From Pilatotrama ljubarskyi (Eukaryota; Basidiomycota; Agaricomycetes; Polyporales; Polyporaceae): DNA of 13,414 nt. The translations under genes were made by a program, and so were the position numbers. Positions 1 through 7,888 of the stretch are shown piece after piece (the first letter of the stretch is position 1; each line of letters starts with the position of its first letter). The stretch spans positions 8,856 through 22,269 of the forward strand of contig MU277821.1 of the NCBI GenBank assembly GCA_022385805.1, in the 5' to 3' direction. Below the pieces are notes generated by a model. It had not been told where the DNA came from. It saw nothing but the letters and a program-made list of their open reading frames with translations, and did no database searches.

Positions 1-223
1 GAGCCCGCACAGTCCTAACATACTATAGGTTTCTTGGGCACAGTTGGCGACTTCTACCCAAACTTTCGGGTTACTCGGCTGCCTGAATTTCTGGTTCACC
101 TCAACAGGTGTTCCCATATCGCTTTATCTCAGTGCACAACCACTCGTCAATCATCGTGCTTCCCTGAACCGTTGATGCGACCCCACTCCGCGCACGAGGC
201 CGCGGAGCACCGAAGCCGCCTCC

Positions 224-313
224 TTCGCGCATCTTCGCTCATCTTTGCAGTTCTTTGCAGTTCTTTGCAGTTCTTTGCAGTTCTTCGCACAGCTCCGCAG
301 GCCTTCGCAGCTT
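224..313 (+). repeat. 10-bp tandem array, TTYGC units (array 1)
   Basis: Nine consecutive 10-bp units can be read. Two begin TTCGC and end in CATC, then come four perfect copies of TTTGCAGTTC (244-283), then three diverged units (TTCGCACAGC, TCCGCAGGCC, TTCGCAGCTT). Looser TTYGCAG motifs continue to about 345. The 10-bp period is not a codon multiple, so this is not a coding repeat; it is close to one helical turn. Confidence 0.85.
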
Positions 314-824
314 CGCAGGCCTTCACAGCTTTGCAGCCTCCGCAACAGATCGCAAAGTCCCGTGAGGGACTCGACGTGCAGCCATTGCGCAGAACCCGGT
401 GGATGACCAGGCGTTGGGGAGCGAAGTCCTTCGCACCAGCCTGCCCTGAAGATGCCCCCGGCGCTAGGTCCGTGCGTTCGCAGCCGGCTCGACAGCGCAA
501 AGGTCCGGTCCGGGGTCACATACGTAGCACGCCATTTTGGCACCGATGTAAGATACTCGCGCTTCGCAGCGCAGCAATCCAGATTCCGTTCCCCCCTCCT
601 GAGAGCAGAGATCTCACTGGGCCCCAACTGTGTTTGCGTCCGTGTCCCTCTTGCGTTTACTACTTCGCCGCGTCGAGTTTTCTTATTGAGCATCTTGCCT
701 TCCCCTTCACTGTTCGCATCTTACACTGAGTTGCTGTTGAACACTGCGTAGCTGCGAAGAATCACCGAGCCCCTCCGCATCCGCGTTGAGCCCGACAAGA
801 CTGCGAAGAGTGTACCGAGTACCC

Positions 825-885
825 ACGAAGACCCGCGAACAGTTGCGAACATCCGCGAAGAGCCTGCGAACACCTGCGAAGAACT
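825..885 (+). repeat. 10-bp periodic GCGAA array, inverted relative to array 1 (array 2)
   Basis: GCGAA(C/G)-type motifs start at 825 (ACGAAG variant), 835, 845, 855, 866 and 876, a spacing of 10 to 11 bp. GCGAA is the reverse complement of the TTCGC core of the array at 224-313, so the two arrays form a diffuse inverted pair about 500 bp apart. Isolated GCGAAG motifs also occur at about 753 and 793. Confidence 0.75.
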
Positions 886-1468
886 CCGTTCACCCCGATC
901 CACCATCGCATCGTGACGTTCGCCTCAAGGGCACCCCAGCCGAACCGCTACATCTCCTGATCCCGCCGTCTACCTCAGCTCAGCTCGTCAGAGGCCTCGA
1001 CCTACAAAGGCTCTCGGCCTCAACCTCACGGCTTTAGGGTAGATTTGGCACATCACCGTTTTGGAGCTGACTACAGTGGTATCCTTGAACCCTTCAGACT
1101 CTGAGGACGAAGTCGACACCACTATCGGCCAAGACTCAGAATCATCCAGCTCGGATTCTTCCTCTCCTATCAATTGCTCTGGTCGTCAACACATCTTTGA
1201 CACAGAAGAAGGGTTCGATCGTCACTGGGATGGAGATTCTTGGACTCCGTGTGACGAGGACATCTGCTCTAATCGCTATACTCAAGTCCCTCGTCCTGTC
1301 GCTCTCCCTAATTGGGCTTTACCTGTTGAAGCCACCGTTCCCCTTCCAGCGCAATCTCCTGAGGCTTTTACGCTGGTACCGCTTCCGCCAACTCTCCCTA
1401 CTCTCCCTTTTGATCTAGACTTCTCCCTTGCCAACTTCCAAGATTCTCCCCAATTCTATCTTCTCGCC

Positions 1469-2416
1469 ATGGGAGATATCAAACCAGAGTCGATGCCCGT
1501 CCTGTCCTTGGCCAGCCAGCACAATTCCTGGGCTGCCAAGATGAAGGGCTATCTCATGTTCATGAATTGTTGGAATGTCGTCGATGGCACTAAACGTCGA
1601 CTGGCTGATGCTCATACTGAAGCCCAAAAGGAGTGGGACAAGCTGAATGCTCAGGCGCGTGGACTGATCCACATGCAGACTGCGACCAACTTCCATTTCA
1701 TCCTGGAGACCAAGACGACGATCGACGCGCAAGGCGTCACCACTACCTCTGCAGCTGTTCTTACTGCCAAAGAGATGTGGGTGCCCTTAAGGCCAAGTTC
1801 GGGAAACCGAACAGCGCGCACGTCTGGAGTCTCTTTGAGTCGCTTATCAGCGATTCCAGGATGACTGAGCAGCGTCCCCTCCAAGACCAGATGAGTAGCT
1901 ACATCACTCGTCTGCGGAAAATCTCGACGAACAGCATCCAGCTCTCGGAGACAATTCAGGCCCTCATCCTCCTTTCCAAGGTCCCGGAGTCCTACCATTC
2001 CATGACTTCTGCGCTTATGGCAACTACGGACCTCGACAAGCTGACCATCGACATCATCCAGTCAAAGGTTCTGGCTGAAGAGTCCATGCATCAGAATGGG
2101 CAAGCGTCTGCTGCAAGGATCTCCAAGACCAAGCCCAAGCTCTCGGGCCCCTGCAGTTTCTGTGGCAGTGAGACGCACCATGAGTCCACTTGCTGGAAGA
2201 AGCACCCTGATCTGCGCCCTAAGTCTAAGGGTGGCAAGGGTAAGGGGAAAGGGAAGGACAAGGACAAAGGAAAGGGAAAGGACAATTCGAATAGCCATGC
2301 TCATGCGATCGCGCCGTCTGTAAATGTACTTGTAGCTGAGTCCTCTGCCAACATGCACGCTTCCTTCTATGGTGCGGCGAATGCCGCTGGCGTGAACTGC
2401 ACTCATTGGCTTATTT
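1469..2416 (+). pseudogene. gag: Element A gag (capsid/nucleocapsid), frameshifted
   Basis: Gag forms the particle that packages element RNA. The ATG at 1469 (GCCATGG context) opens a typical copia gag N-terminus, with an NSWAAKMKGYL stretch and a following WNVVDG motif. The open frame extends upstream to 1043 without an ATG. Near 1781, in TGGGTGCCC, one base appears lost: the gag reading moves to the next frame, where a UBN2-like segment follows (LFESLISDSRM, then SYITRLRKIS, then LLSKVPESYHSMTSAL). A nucleocapsid CCHC knuckle, C-x2-C-x4-H-x4-C, lies at 2152-2193, followed by a Lys/Gly-rich basic tail (KGKGKGKDKDK) at about 2230-2285. A second frame change at about 2410-2416 separates gag from the protease. 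That one could be a mutation or a frameshift site; the first is almost certainly decay. Confidence 0.85.
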
Positions 2417-5335
2417 ATGGACTCTGGCGCATCGCAGCATATCACCTGCGACCTGAATGACTTCGCTGAGTATAGACCCTATCGCTCGCCTATAGTCTTT
2501 AAGACCACCTCAACCGGTGAAGGCAGCATTGTTCAAGGTCTTGGCGAAGGTACGATTCGCGGTGAAACTCTGATCGACGGTATACGGTGGACTATCGAGT
2601 TACCGAACGTCTGCTACGTGCCTGCGGCATCTGTGCGACTGTTCTCCACCGGAACCATCGAGAAGAAAGGCTATTCTATCATTCAGGGAGACGGGAAAAT
2701 GAGCATCTTCGACAAGCTGCCTGAGGGCGCTGTCAAACATGGCTCGACGATTACGATCAAGGGTCAAAAGATCCTTGAGGGGCTTTATAACCCATTGAAC
2801 AATCTCTATGACTTAGCTCCGGAGATTCGTTCTGGCAGACAGATCCACTCTTCGACGACCAACTACAAGGTATGGCATCATCGTTTTGGCCATGCTGGTA
2901 AGGAGGCACTTCGCCACCTACCTAAGAACGTCAAGGGTGTTGAACGCTGGAACCGTACTATTGTCGAGAAGGCCATGTCCATGCTACACCACGCTGGACT
3001 TAGCCACGGTTTCTGGCAACTCGCCGTTGAGGCTGCCGTCCATATCTATAATCGTCAGCCTATGCGACGTCTGAAATGGCGTTGCCCTATCACGGCATGG
3101 GATGGAACCGTACCGGACATGTCCTATTTCTGTGTCTTTGGCTGCAAAGCCTACGTTCACGTGCAGAAGTCCAAGCACGAAGGCAAGCTCGACAAGAAGG
3201 CAGTTGAGATGGTCTTCGTGGGGTATGAGCTGGGCACTAAGGGGTATAAATTTTGGAACCCAGCCACCCGCTCTATCGTCATATCTCGTGATGTGATATT
3301 TGACGAAGAGTCTTTCCCTGCACACTCTCTACCCGGCAATCGTCCAGTTACCCCAGATGATAGTCCGTTCCCTGAGTACGATGATCAGTCTGACAACGTC
3401 TCCAATTCAGAGTCGGACGATCACCTCCCTCTGCCTCTGCCTGATCCTCAACCTGAAGTTGTAGAGGATCGGCCTCCCTCTCCACCTCCTGCTCCTCCAG
3501 CGCCACCTGTAATTGCTGAGCCGCCTCCAGCACAACCGCAGCCTGTGCCTCCACCACCTGTTGAACCACCTAGACCCACCCACCAGCGCCATCGTCATGA
3601 GCCAGTGGGAGGTCCTAGTGTTGCTGCAGATCGCCCGCATCGGGAGAACGTTCGACCTCCTGAACACTACTGTAAGAACAACGTCTACGGCGATGAATCT
3701 CCAGCACAGGTGGATGCACGTACTCGAGCTGACGGTGAACAGCTTGAAGCTGAGGCGATCACGTTCTTTCTTGCTGCGTCACAATACAAGACTGGGCTTC
3801 CCAACTCTCACGTTGATGCCATGAAGTCTCGTGATGCGGCAAAGTGGCGTGCTGCTGAGAAAGCGGAGTATGATTCGCTTATGGAGAACAAGACTTGGGT
3901 CCTGGTGCCGCGGCCTAAGGACCGACACGTCGTTGCCAATCATTGGGTATATGACATTAAGCATGATGGTCGTTATAAGGCTCGCCTTGTGGCTAAAGGA
4001 TTCACCCAGGTCTGGGGAGAGGACTACCATGAGACCTTCTCGCCTGTGGTGCGGTTTGAGTCGATTCGTTACCTCCTCGCACATGCTGCGCTTGAGGATT
4101 GGGACATCGAGTCTATGGACGTTAAGACCGCGTTCTTGAACAGCGACTTAGAGGAGGAAATCTACATGGAACAACCTGAGAGATGGGTTGTACCTGGCAA
4201 GGAGAACTACGTCTTAAGAAGGCCATCTGTGGTCTAAAGCAGGTGTCGCGTAAGTGGAACGCGAAAGTTCACCAATCTCTCCCTTGACCTGGGATTCCAA
4301 TGGACGTACTCTGATGCCGGAGTCTACGTATATGAGCGACAAGGGAGGGATTCTGTTACGATTGTCGTACTTTATGTCGACGATCTACTACTCCTCGGCG
4401 ATAACCAGCGCCATATCAAGGACACTAAGGACGCCTTGAAGAAGCAGTACAAAATGATGGACTTGGGTGCTGTAAAACACTTCCTTGGTCTTTGTATCAC
4501 ACGTGATCGGACTACTCGAACAATTGACATTGACCAGAAAGAGTACATCCAGTCTGTCCTCGAACGCTTCGACATGGCTGACTGCAAGCCGGCTCGCACT
4601 CCCCTCCCTGCTGGTGCTGAGTTCAAAGCAATGGACCAGCCCGCTTCCGATTCCTTTCGTCAGCGCTACCAGAGTTTGATCGGCAGTCTTCTCTACGCAA
4701 CTCTTGGGACACGTCCTGACATCGACTTCGCCGTCACACGGTTGTCTAAGTACAACACCAATCCATCAGATCTGCATTGGCATTATGCGAAGTATGTCCT
4801 ACGCTACCTACAAGGGACTAAGCATCTTCGCTTGCGATACCAAGGGGCGTCCAATGACGGTCTGCTGTCCTATTCGGACTCTGACTGGGGTGAGGACCAC
4901 GATGACCGGCATTCGACCGCTGGCTTCATCTTCTTGATGGCAGGTGGTGCTATATCATGGGCATCGAGGCGTCAGCCGATCATTTCACTTTCCTCGACCG
5001 AAGCGGAGTACAAGGCTGCCTCAGATACTTGTCATCAGTTGGCATGGCTACGGACGTTTGGCGAAGAACTTGGGGATGACATGACCCATCCTACGCCTAT
5101 GTGCTTGGACAATCAAGGGTCTATCTTCTTGTCTGTCAACCCCGTTGTCGATCGCCGTACGAAGCACATAGATATCCGCTACCACTACATTCGCGAAGAG
5201 ATCGAGCGAGGTAGCGTCGAGATATTCTTTGTGGCTTCTGAGGATCAACTTGCCGATGCTCTAACCAAGAACGTTCCACTCGCTATTGTGGATCGCTTCA
5301 GGAAAGGCATTGGTTTGGTGGATCCGACAGCTTGA
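2417..5335 (+). pseudogene. pol: Element A pol (protease, truncated integrase, RT, RNase H), defective
   Basis: The protease opens with MDSGASQH (catalytic Asp at 2420). The pre-integrase zinc region WHHRFGH is at 2873, but only about 23 codons later the frame reads ERWNRT (Glu at 2942). Against element C, where the same interval is 166 codons, about 143 codons are missing, including the CxxC pair and both catalytic Asp; the Glu survives. A Pro-rich linker (about 3430-3600) precedes the reverse transcriptase: WRAAEKAEYDSL near 3846, MDVKTAFLN at about 4115, LYVDD at 4370-4384. Two compensating single-base shifts at about 4213 and 4283 put roughly 70 bases in another frame and create a TAA at 4235. 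RNase H follows (YSDSDWG, then SSTEAEYKA, then DNQGS and KHIDIRYH) up to the TGA at 5333. Not functional as it stands. Confidence 0.93.
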
Positions 5336-5346
5336 ACGAGTGGGAG
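5336..5346 (+). other. Element A polypurine tract
   Basis: ACGAGTGGGAG lies directly between the RNase H stop codon and the TGTT that opens the 3' LTR. This is the position of the plus-strand DNA primer in LTR elements. Confidence 0.75.
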
Positions 5347-5652
5347 TGTTAAACTTCCAGGGTTGCATACTGGCCATACGCGGTCCGGAGGTCACACAGT
5401 GGCTGTGCTTCACAGCATGAACATTCCTACTTACCGTATATAGTTTCTTTTGTTCTTTGCACAATAGTTCCCATCCGGACACTTCTGGACTTCTCCAGTG
5501 CGTTCTACGCTGTTTCGGATCCCTATGGACTCCTCTAGATAGTTCTAGTCGATGGTGCGATACTTACACCATCCTCGCACCACCGTCTTACTCATCGTAT
5601 GCTGAGTCACATGCCCTCCTTTCTTCGCTTACTCATGCGTCCTCTGGACTTG

Positions 5653-5660
5653 TATATAAG
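5653..5660 (+). promoter_or_regulatory. TATA box in element A LTR
   Basis: TATATAAG lies about 310 bp into the LTR and about 20 bp before the hairpin. Position and sequence fit an RNA polymerase II promoter driving the element transcript. Confidence 0.65.
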
Positions 5661-5680
5661 GAGGACATTCTCTGCCCCTG

Positions 5681-5711
5681 CTCTTCAGTCTTTCGCTCAC
5701 AGACTGAAGAG
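5681..5711 (+). other. Perfect 11-bp hairpin in element A LTR (R-region stem-loop)
   Basis: The arms CTCTTCAGTCT (5681-5691) and AGACTGAAGAG (5701-5711) are exact reverse complements around a 9-nt loop, TTCGCTCAC. It sits 20 bp downstream of the TATA box, so it would lie at or near the 5' end of the RNA and be repeated at the 3' end if within R. The last base of the stem also begins GTAAGT (5711-5716), a perfect 5' splice-site consensus. Confidence 0.7.
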
Positions 5712-5927
5712 TAAGTACTACACATCTATGCTTACATATATGGTTTACTTACCAAGTACTTGTAGCTCTCTTTGTGCGGCTTACAGGTACTTACTCTATG
5801 CAATATAGTCTTTCGCTCACAGAGTGAAGACTCTCTTTGTGCAGCTTACAGTCATGCTCCTGCCTTCCAGGTTCAGAGTTCATCACACGGAGGTAAGCAT
5901 TATGTCCGCGACAATTACAGTGCCAAA

Positions 5928-6173
5928 TGTTGAACTAGGCGCTTAGTAATAGCAGCATAGTCAACCAGTCGCACTTAGTCATAGGTGCTGACACACGGAC
6001 AATACTGGATAGTTCTAGCACAGCCACATGTACAGTAGTATATAAGACCGCTCTGTAGAAGCGGATCTCTAAGTCGCTTTCTACCCTCAACCACTACGTG
6101 TGCCTCTACCAAGTGCTCCACAGGTAAGCTGAGCCTAGCGGGCTTTCCGCTGCATGCCAAGCCCTGCTCAACA
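5928..6173 (+). repeat. Element D 5' LTR
   Basis: The right end is firm: ...CTCAACA followed at once by the primer site. The segment 5980-6173 is matched in reverse complement by 13160-13374, with about six substitutions, one 20-bp gap and one 1-base gap, so this is a repeated terminal unit. The left end is uncertain: TGTTGAAC at 5928 would give a 246-bp LTR with TGTTGA...TCAACA inverted ends, but the reverse copy does not clearly match 5928-5979 before the window ends. It carries a TATA box and, near its right end, CAG|GTAAGC, an excellent 5' splice site conserved in both copies. Confidence 0.8.
6039..6046 (+). promoter_or_regulatory. TATA box in element D LTR
   Basis: TATATAAG lies 135 bp before the LTR end and is conserved in the reverse copy near 13314. 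It is likely the core promoter for the D transcript, with initiation in the following 30-40 bases. Confidence 0.65.
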
Positions 6174-6428
6174 GGTTATGAGCCCTGCTTGATGCCTGAG
6201 CATGCGCCCTCGTTGGCTGCAACTCAGTGCTCGCAGCTCAGCCGGATCCCGACATCGCCTTTTGATGGCTCAACGTTGTGGAGCACAGCAAGCACCTTCG
6301 TGGCCACTGCTTGACACTGTGTGCCCACTGTGGCTGCCGTTGTCAAGGGAGCTGTCAGCATTGCTGCATAGCGCCGCTATGGCTGCTCTGATTGCGCATG
6401 GACATATGCTGACTGTCTGTCTCCACAG
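6124..6428 (+). other. Candidate leader intron of element D
   Basis: The donor is CAG|GTAAGC at 6124 inside the LTR. A branch-point CTGAC (6409-6413), a pyrimidine-rich stretch and the acceptor CCACAG ending at 6428 lie just 19 bases before the gag ATG at 6448. Branch-to-acceptor spacing of about 16 nt is typical of fungi; 305 nt is long for a fungal intron. Splicing would remove the LTR end, the primer site and several upstream ATGs (for example 6178, 6191, 6202, 6264). The span is interpreted only from signals; no transcript evidence is available. Confidence 0.45.
6174..6188 (+). other. Element D primer-binding site (half-tRNA type)
   Basis: GGTTATGAGCCCTGC directly follows the LTR's terminal CA. 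Its reverse complement, GCAGGGCTCATAACC, reads as the 5' anticodon stem and CAU anticodon loop of an initiator-Met tRNA. Copia of Drosophila uses the same internal (half-tRNA) priming. The identical 15 bases follow the LTR of element C, while the flanking bases differ. Confidence 0.85.
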
Positions 6429-6447
6429 AACTCCCTTTATCGTCAAC

Positions 6448-6511
6448 ATGTCCAACCAGCTCCAGCAAGTTGTCCCCATCTTTGATGGCTCTGGCTACCA
6501 GCGCTGGGCAG
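6448..6511 (+). pseudogene. gag: Element D gag, 5' fragment (before insertion of C)
   Basis: The ATG at 6448 opens MSNQLQQVVPIFDGSGYQRW, a typical copia gag start (a hydrophobic stretch, then F-D-G-x-x-Y-x-x-W). The frame is open further upstream to an ATG at 6202, giving a possible 82-codon extension, but that stretch lacks gag character and overlaps the presumed leader. The reading is cut after 21 full codons by the C LTR. On the far side of C the same frame resumes at 11411, confirming that the gene was whole before C landed. Confidence 0.88.
6507..6511 (+). repeat. Target-site duplication (left) of element C
   Basis: GGCAG lies immediately before the TG of the 5' LTR and is repeated at 11406-11410 right after the 3' LTR. 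Five-base duplications are the norm for copia integration. Confidence 0.95.
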
Positions 6512-6846
6512 TGTCGGATGGTGAGCGACTCCGAGCGTACACGCGCGCGCGCCTCTTTCTCCAACGGATAGCGACTTGCGCCCCATGGGCGCCTAACGCC
6601 GCCTCTCCTCTCCTCTCGCCGCCATCTCGCTCGTCGCCGCCGTCGTCACCAACGCCACCGCCTCCACTTTGGAATACACAAACCGGCAGGGTGCTGACTC
6701 AGCGCCCCGGAATGCCTGCCTCGCCATTTGTAGAAGAATCCGGACGCTTTCTGTAGATAGTAGTAGCCCGTACGTATAAATACAGGCGACGGCGAGCGCG
6801 AGCTTGTCATCCTCGTTTGTCCTCGCTAACTCTCGTCTGAACAACA
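6512..6846 (+). repeat. Element C 5' LTR
   Basis: The LTR is 335 bp, TGTCGG...AACAACA, directly followed by the primer site. It contains a (CG)n run at about 6541-6551, two bases longer than in the 3' LTR, and a TATA box TATAAATA at 6775-6782. Five of its differences from the 3' LTR are TG or CA where the other copy keeps CG. It provides the promoter for the element transcript. Confidence 0.97.
6775..6782 (+). promoter_or_regulatory. TATA box in element C 5' LTR
   Basis: TATAAATA lies 65-70 bp before the LTR end and is conserved at 11334-11341 in the 3' LTR. It is the likely core promoter. Confidence 0.7.
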
Positions 6847-6861
6847 GGTTATGAGCCCTGC
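6847..6861 (+). other. Element C primer-binding site (half-tRNA type)
   Basis: GGTTATGAGCCCTGC starts at the base after the LTR end. It is identical to D's site at 6174-6188 and complementary to an initiator-Met tRNA anticodon arm. Confidence 0.88.
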
Positions 6862-6949
6862 GTGGCTCTGACCAACCCGCTCGCCTCAAACCCCGCTCTC
6901 GACTTTTCTCGGCTTCTCGCTCCTCGCCCTCGCATCGCCCCTATGCGCC

Positions 6950-7888
6950 ATGTCCGACGACTCGTCCTCGGGCTACCGTATCGAGCCGCTCAACGGCGAA
7001 AACTACCATACCTGGCGGATCCAAATGTCCAACATCCTCAATGAGCTCGAGCTCTGGGAGTACGTCAGCGGCGCCATCACCCTCCCCGCTGAGACCATGC
7101 AACAGCCTCTATGGCGGAAGAAGGATGCGAAGGCACTTCGGACGATCCGGCTCCGCGTCGCGAAGGACTGCCTCATCTATGTCCAAGACGCGAAGACGTC
7201 GAAGGAAGCGTGGGATACGCTCGCCGAGACCTTTCAAGAAACCGGCCCAATTGGGATCATCGAGGTGCGCCGCAAACTCTTCCGCGCCGAATGCTCCGAA
7301 GGCGGCGACATTGAAGAACACCTCTGCCGCCTCCGCACCTACCGCTCCAAGCTCCAAGCTCTCGGCCAAGCCGTCGCCGACCCCGACTTCTCAATGATTA
7401 TCCTGACGTCGCTACCTGAGTCCTGGAACCCCTTCATCCGGGGCATCGATACCGCTGACCTCCTCCCCTCAGAATTTGGTCGCGCCGCCAAGCTTACCTC
7501 CGCGAAGCTCATCGCGCGAATCCTCCAGGAAGACTGCCGCACGTGACGCGACAACAACGAGCACGACACGGCGCTCAAGGCCATCGACAAGAAGAATGCG
7601 ACCTGCCACAACTGCGGTCACTGCGGCCATTTCGCCCGCGAATGCTGCTCGAAGACACGCTCGAACCAACGGTCCGGCGCTGACCGTCGCCAACACGACC
7701 AAGACCCTTCTCGTTCTGGCCACCGCTCTCGCGACAAGCGCGCGCGTGAACCCCCCGCACACGCAAATGTTGCGGACAACGCCTCCGACAATAGCGAAGG
7801 CGAAACTGCCGCAAAGCAAGTTGCCGGCACCATCTGGATCGCGGACGACACGCCCGACGCTGCCCTCGCGGCCCGGCAACCCGACACG
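6950..7888 (+). pseudogene. gag: Element C gag with CCHC zinc knuckle, one in-frame stop
   Basis: The start ATG at 6950 follows a 103-bp leader; an ATG at 6943 is out of frame. The N-terminus has the copia gag signature (an LNGENYHTWRIQM stretch), then a UBN2-type core (KDCLIYVQDAKTSKEAWDTL, then a LTSLPESWNPF motif near 7410). A TGA at 7544 breaks the frame right after the core. The same frame continues open through a nucleocapsid knuckle, CHNCGHCGHFAREC (7604-7645, C-x2-C-x4-H-x4-C), a basic Arg/Lys stretch and an acidic stretch into the protease. An original CGA (Arg) codon hit by a CpG transition is the simplest explanation for the TGA (inference). The gag/protease border at 7888 is approximate because gag and pol share one frame in copia elements. 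Confidence 0.93.

Larger units (their letters stand above)
1..1468 (+). other. Element A 5' leader (untranslated, unusually long)
   Basis: About 1.4 kb separates the presumed primer site from the first plausible gag ATG at 1469. The matching leaders are only about 100 bp in element C and 274 bp in element D, so this one is abnormal and may hold inserted or duplicated sequence. It contains two 10-bp-periodic arrays of related, oppositely oriented units (224-313 and 825-885). Long open frames exist on both strands across 34-729, but they read through the repeats, look low-complexity and match no family I recognise. From 1043 to 1468 the gag frame is open and reads as an acidic, Ser-rich and then Pro-rich stretch without an ATG, so it could be a leader extension or an upstream coding exon. 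Confidence 0.55.
1..5927 (+). mobile_element. Element A: degenerate Ty1/copia retrotransposon (5' LTR outside window)
   Basis: The order leader, gag with zinc knuckle, protease, (broken) integrase, reverse transcriptase, RNase H, purine tract, LTR is diagnostic of Ty1/copia (protease-integrase-RT-RNaseH order). The first bases of the window, GAGCCCGC, match the second half of the primer site GGTTATGAGCCC(T)GC seen in the two downstream elements, so the window probably opens inside A's primer site and its 5' LTR lies just upstream (inference). The copy is dead: frameshifts near 1781, 2415, 4213 and 4283, and an in-frame loss of the integrase core near 2940. The right end of its 3' LTR is not resolved; 5927 is the base before the TG that may open element D. 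No target duplication could be identified. Confidence 0.85.
5347..5927 (+). repeat. Element A 3' LTR (right end uncertain)
   Basis: It starts TGTTAAAC right after the purine tract, as expected for an LTR. A TATA box (TATATAAG, 5653-5660) and an 11-bp hairpin just downstream mark the likely promoter and R region. The right boundary is not provable because the 5' copy is outside the window; a CA at about 5919 (ATTACA) is one candidate end. Two short internal direct repeats are present: 5687-5710 with 5807-5830 (24 bp, one mismatch), and 5766-5786 with 5831-5851 (21 bp, one mismatch). No coding potential is seen. Confidence 0.75.

Noticed and set aside
34..729. A 231-codon open frame on the + strand and a 180-codon frame on the - strand (151-693) in the A leader
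   Set aside because: Both run through the 10-bp repeat array, are low in complexity and show no family motif. The region is more simply an element leader in GC-rich DNA where stops are rare.
5347..5927. Search for a target duplication and exact right end of A
   Set aside because: The 5' LTR is outside the window, so no pair of flanks can be compared. Several CA positions are possible.
6202..6447. N-terminal extension of D gag from the ATG at 6202
   Set aside because: In frame but without gag character. The ATG at 6448 fits the family start, and the stretch would be removed by the proposed leader intron.
6820..6847. Splice-acceptor-like CTAAC...AACAG at the C LTR end
   Set aside because: The AG is produced by the LTR terminal CA meeting the GG of the primer site, and I found no convincing donor upstream in the C LTR.
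6593..6889. Frames lying over the C LTRs (6593-6889 -, 11049-11315 +, 11152-11724 -)
   Set aside because: They arise from LTR sequence itself and appear twice because the LTR is duplicated. No independent gene is supported.
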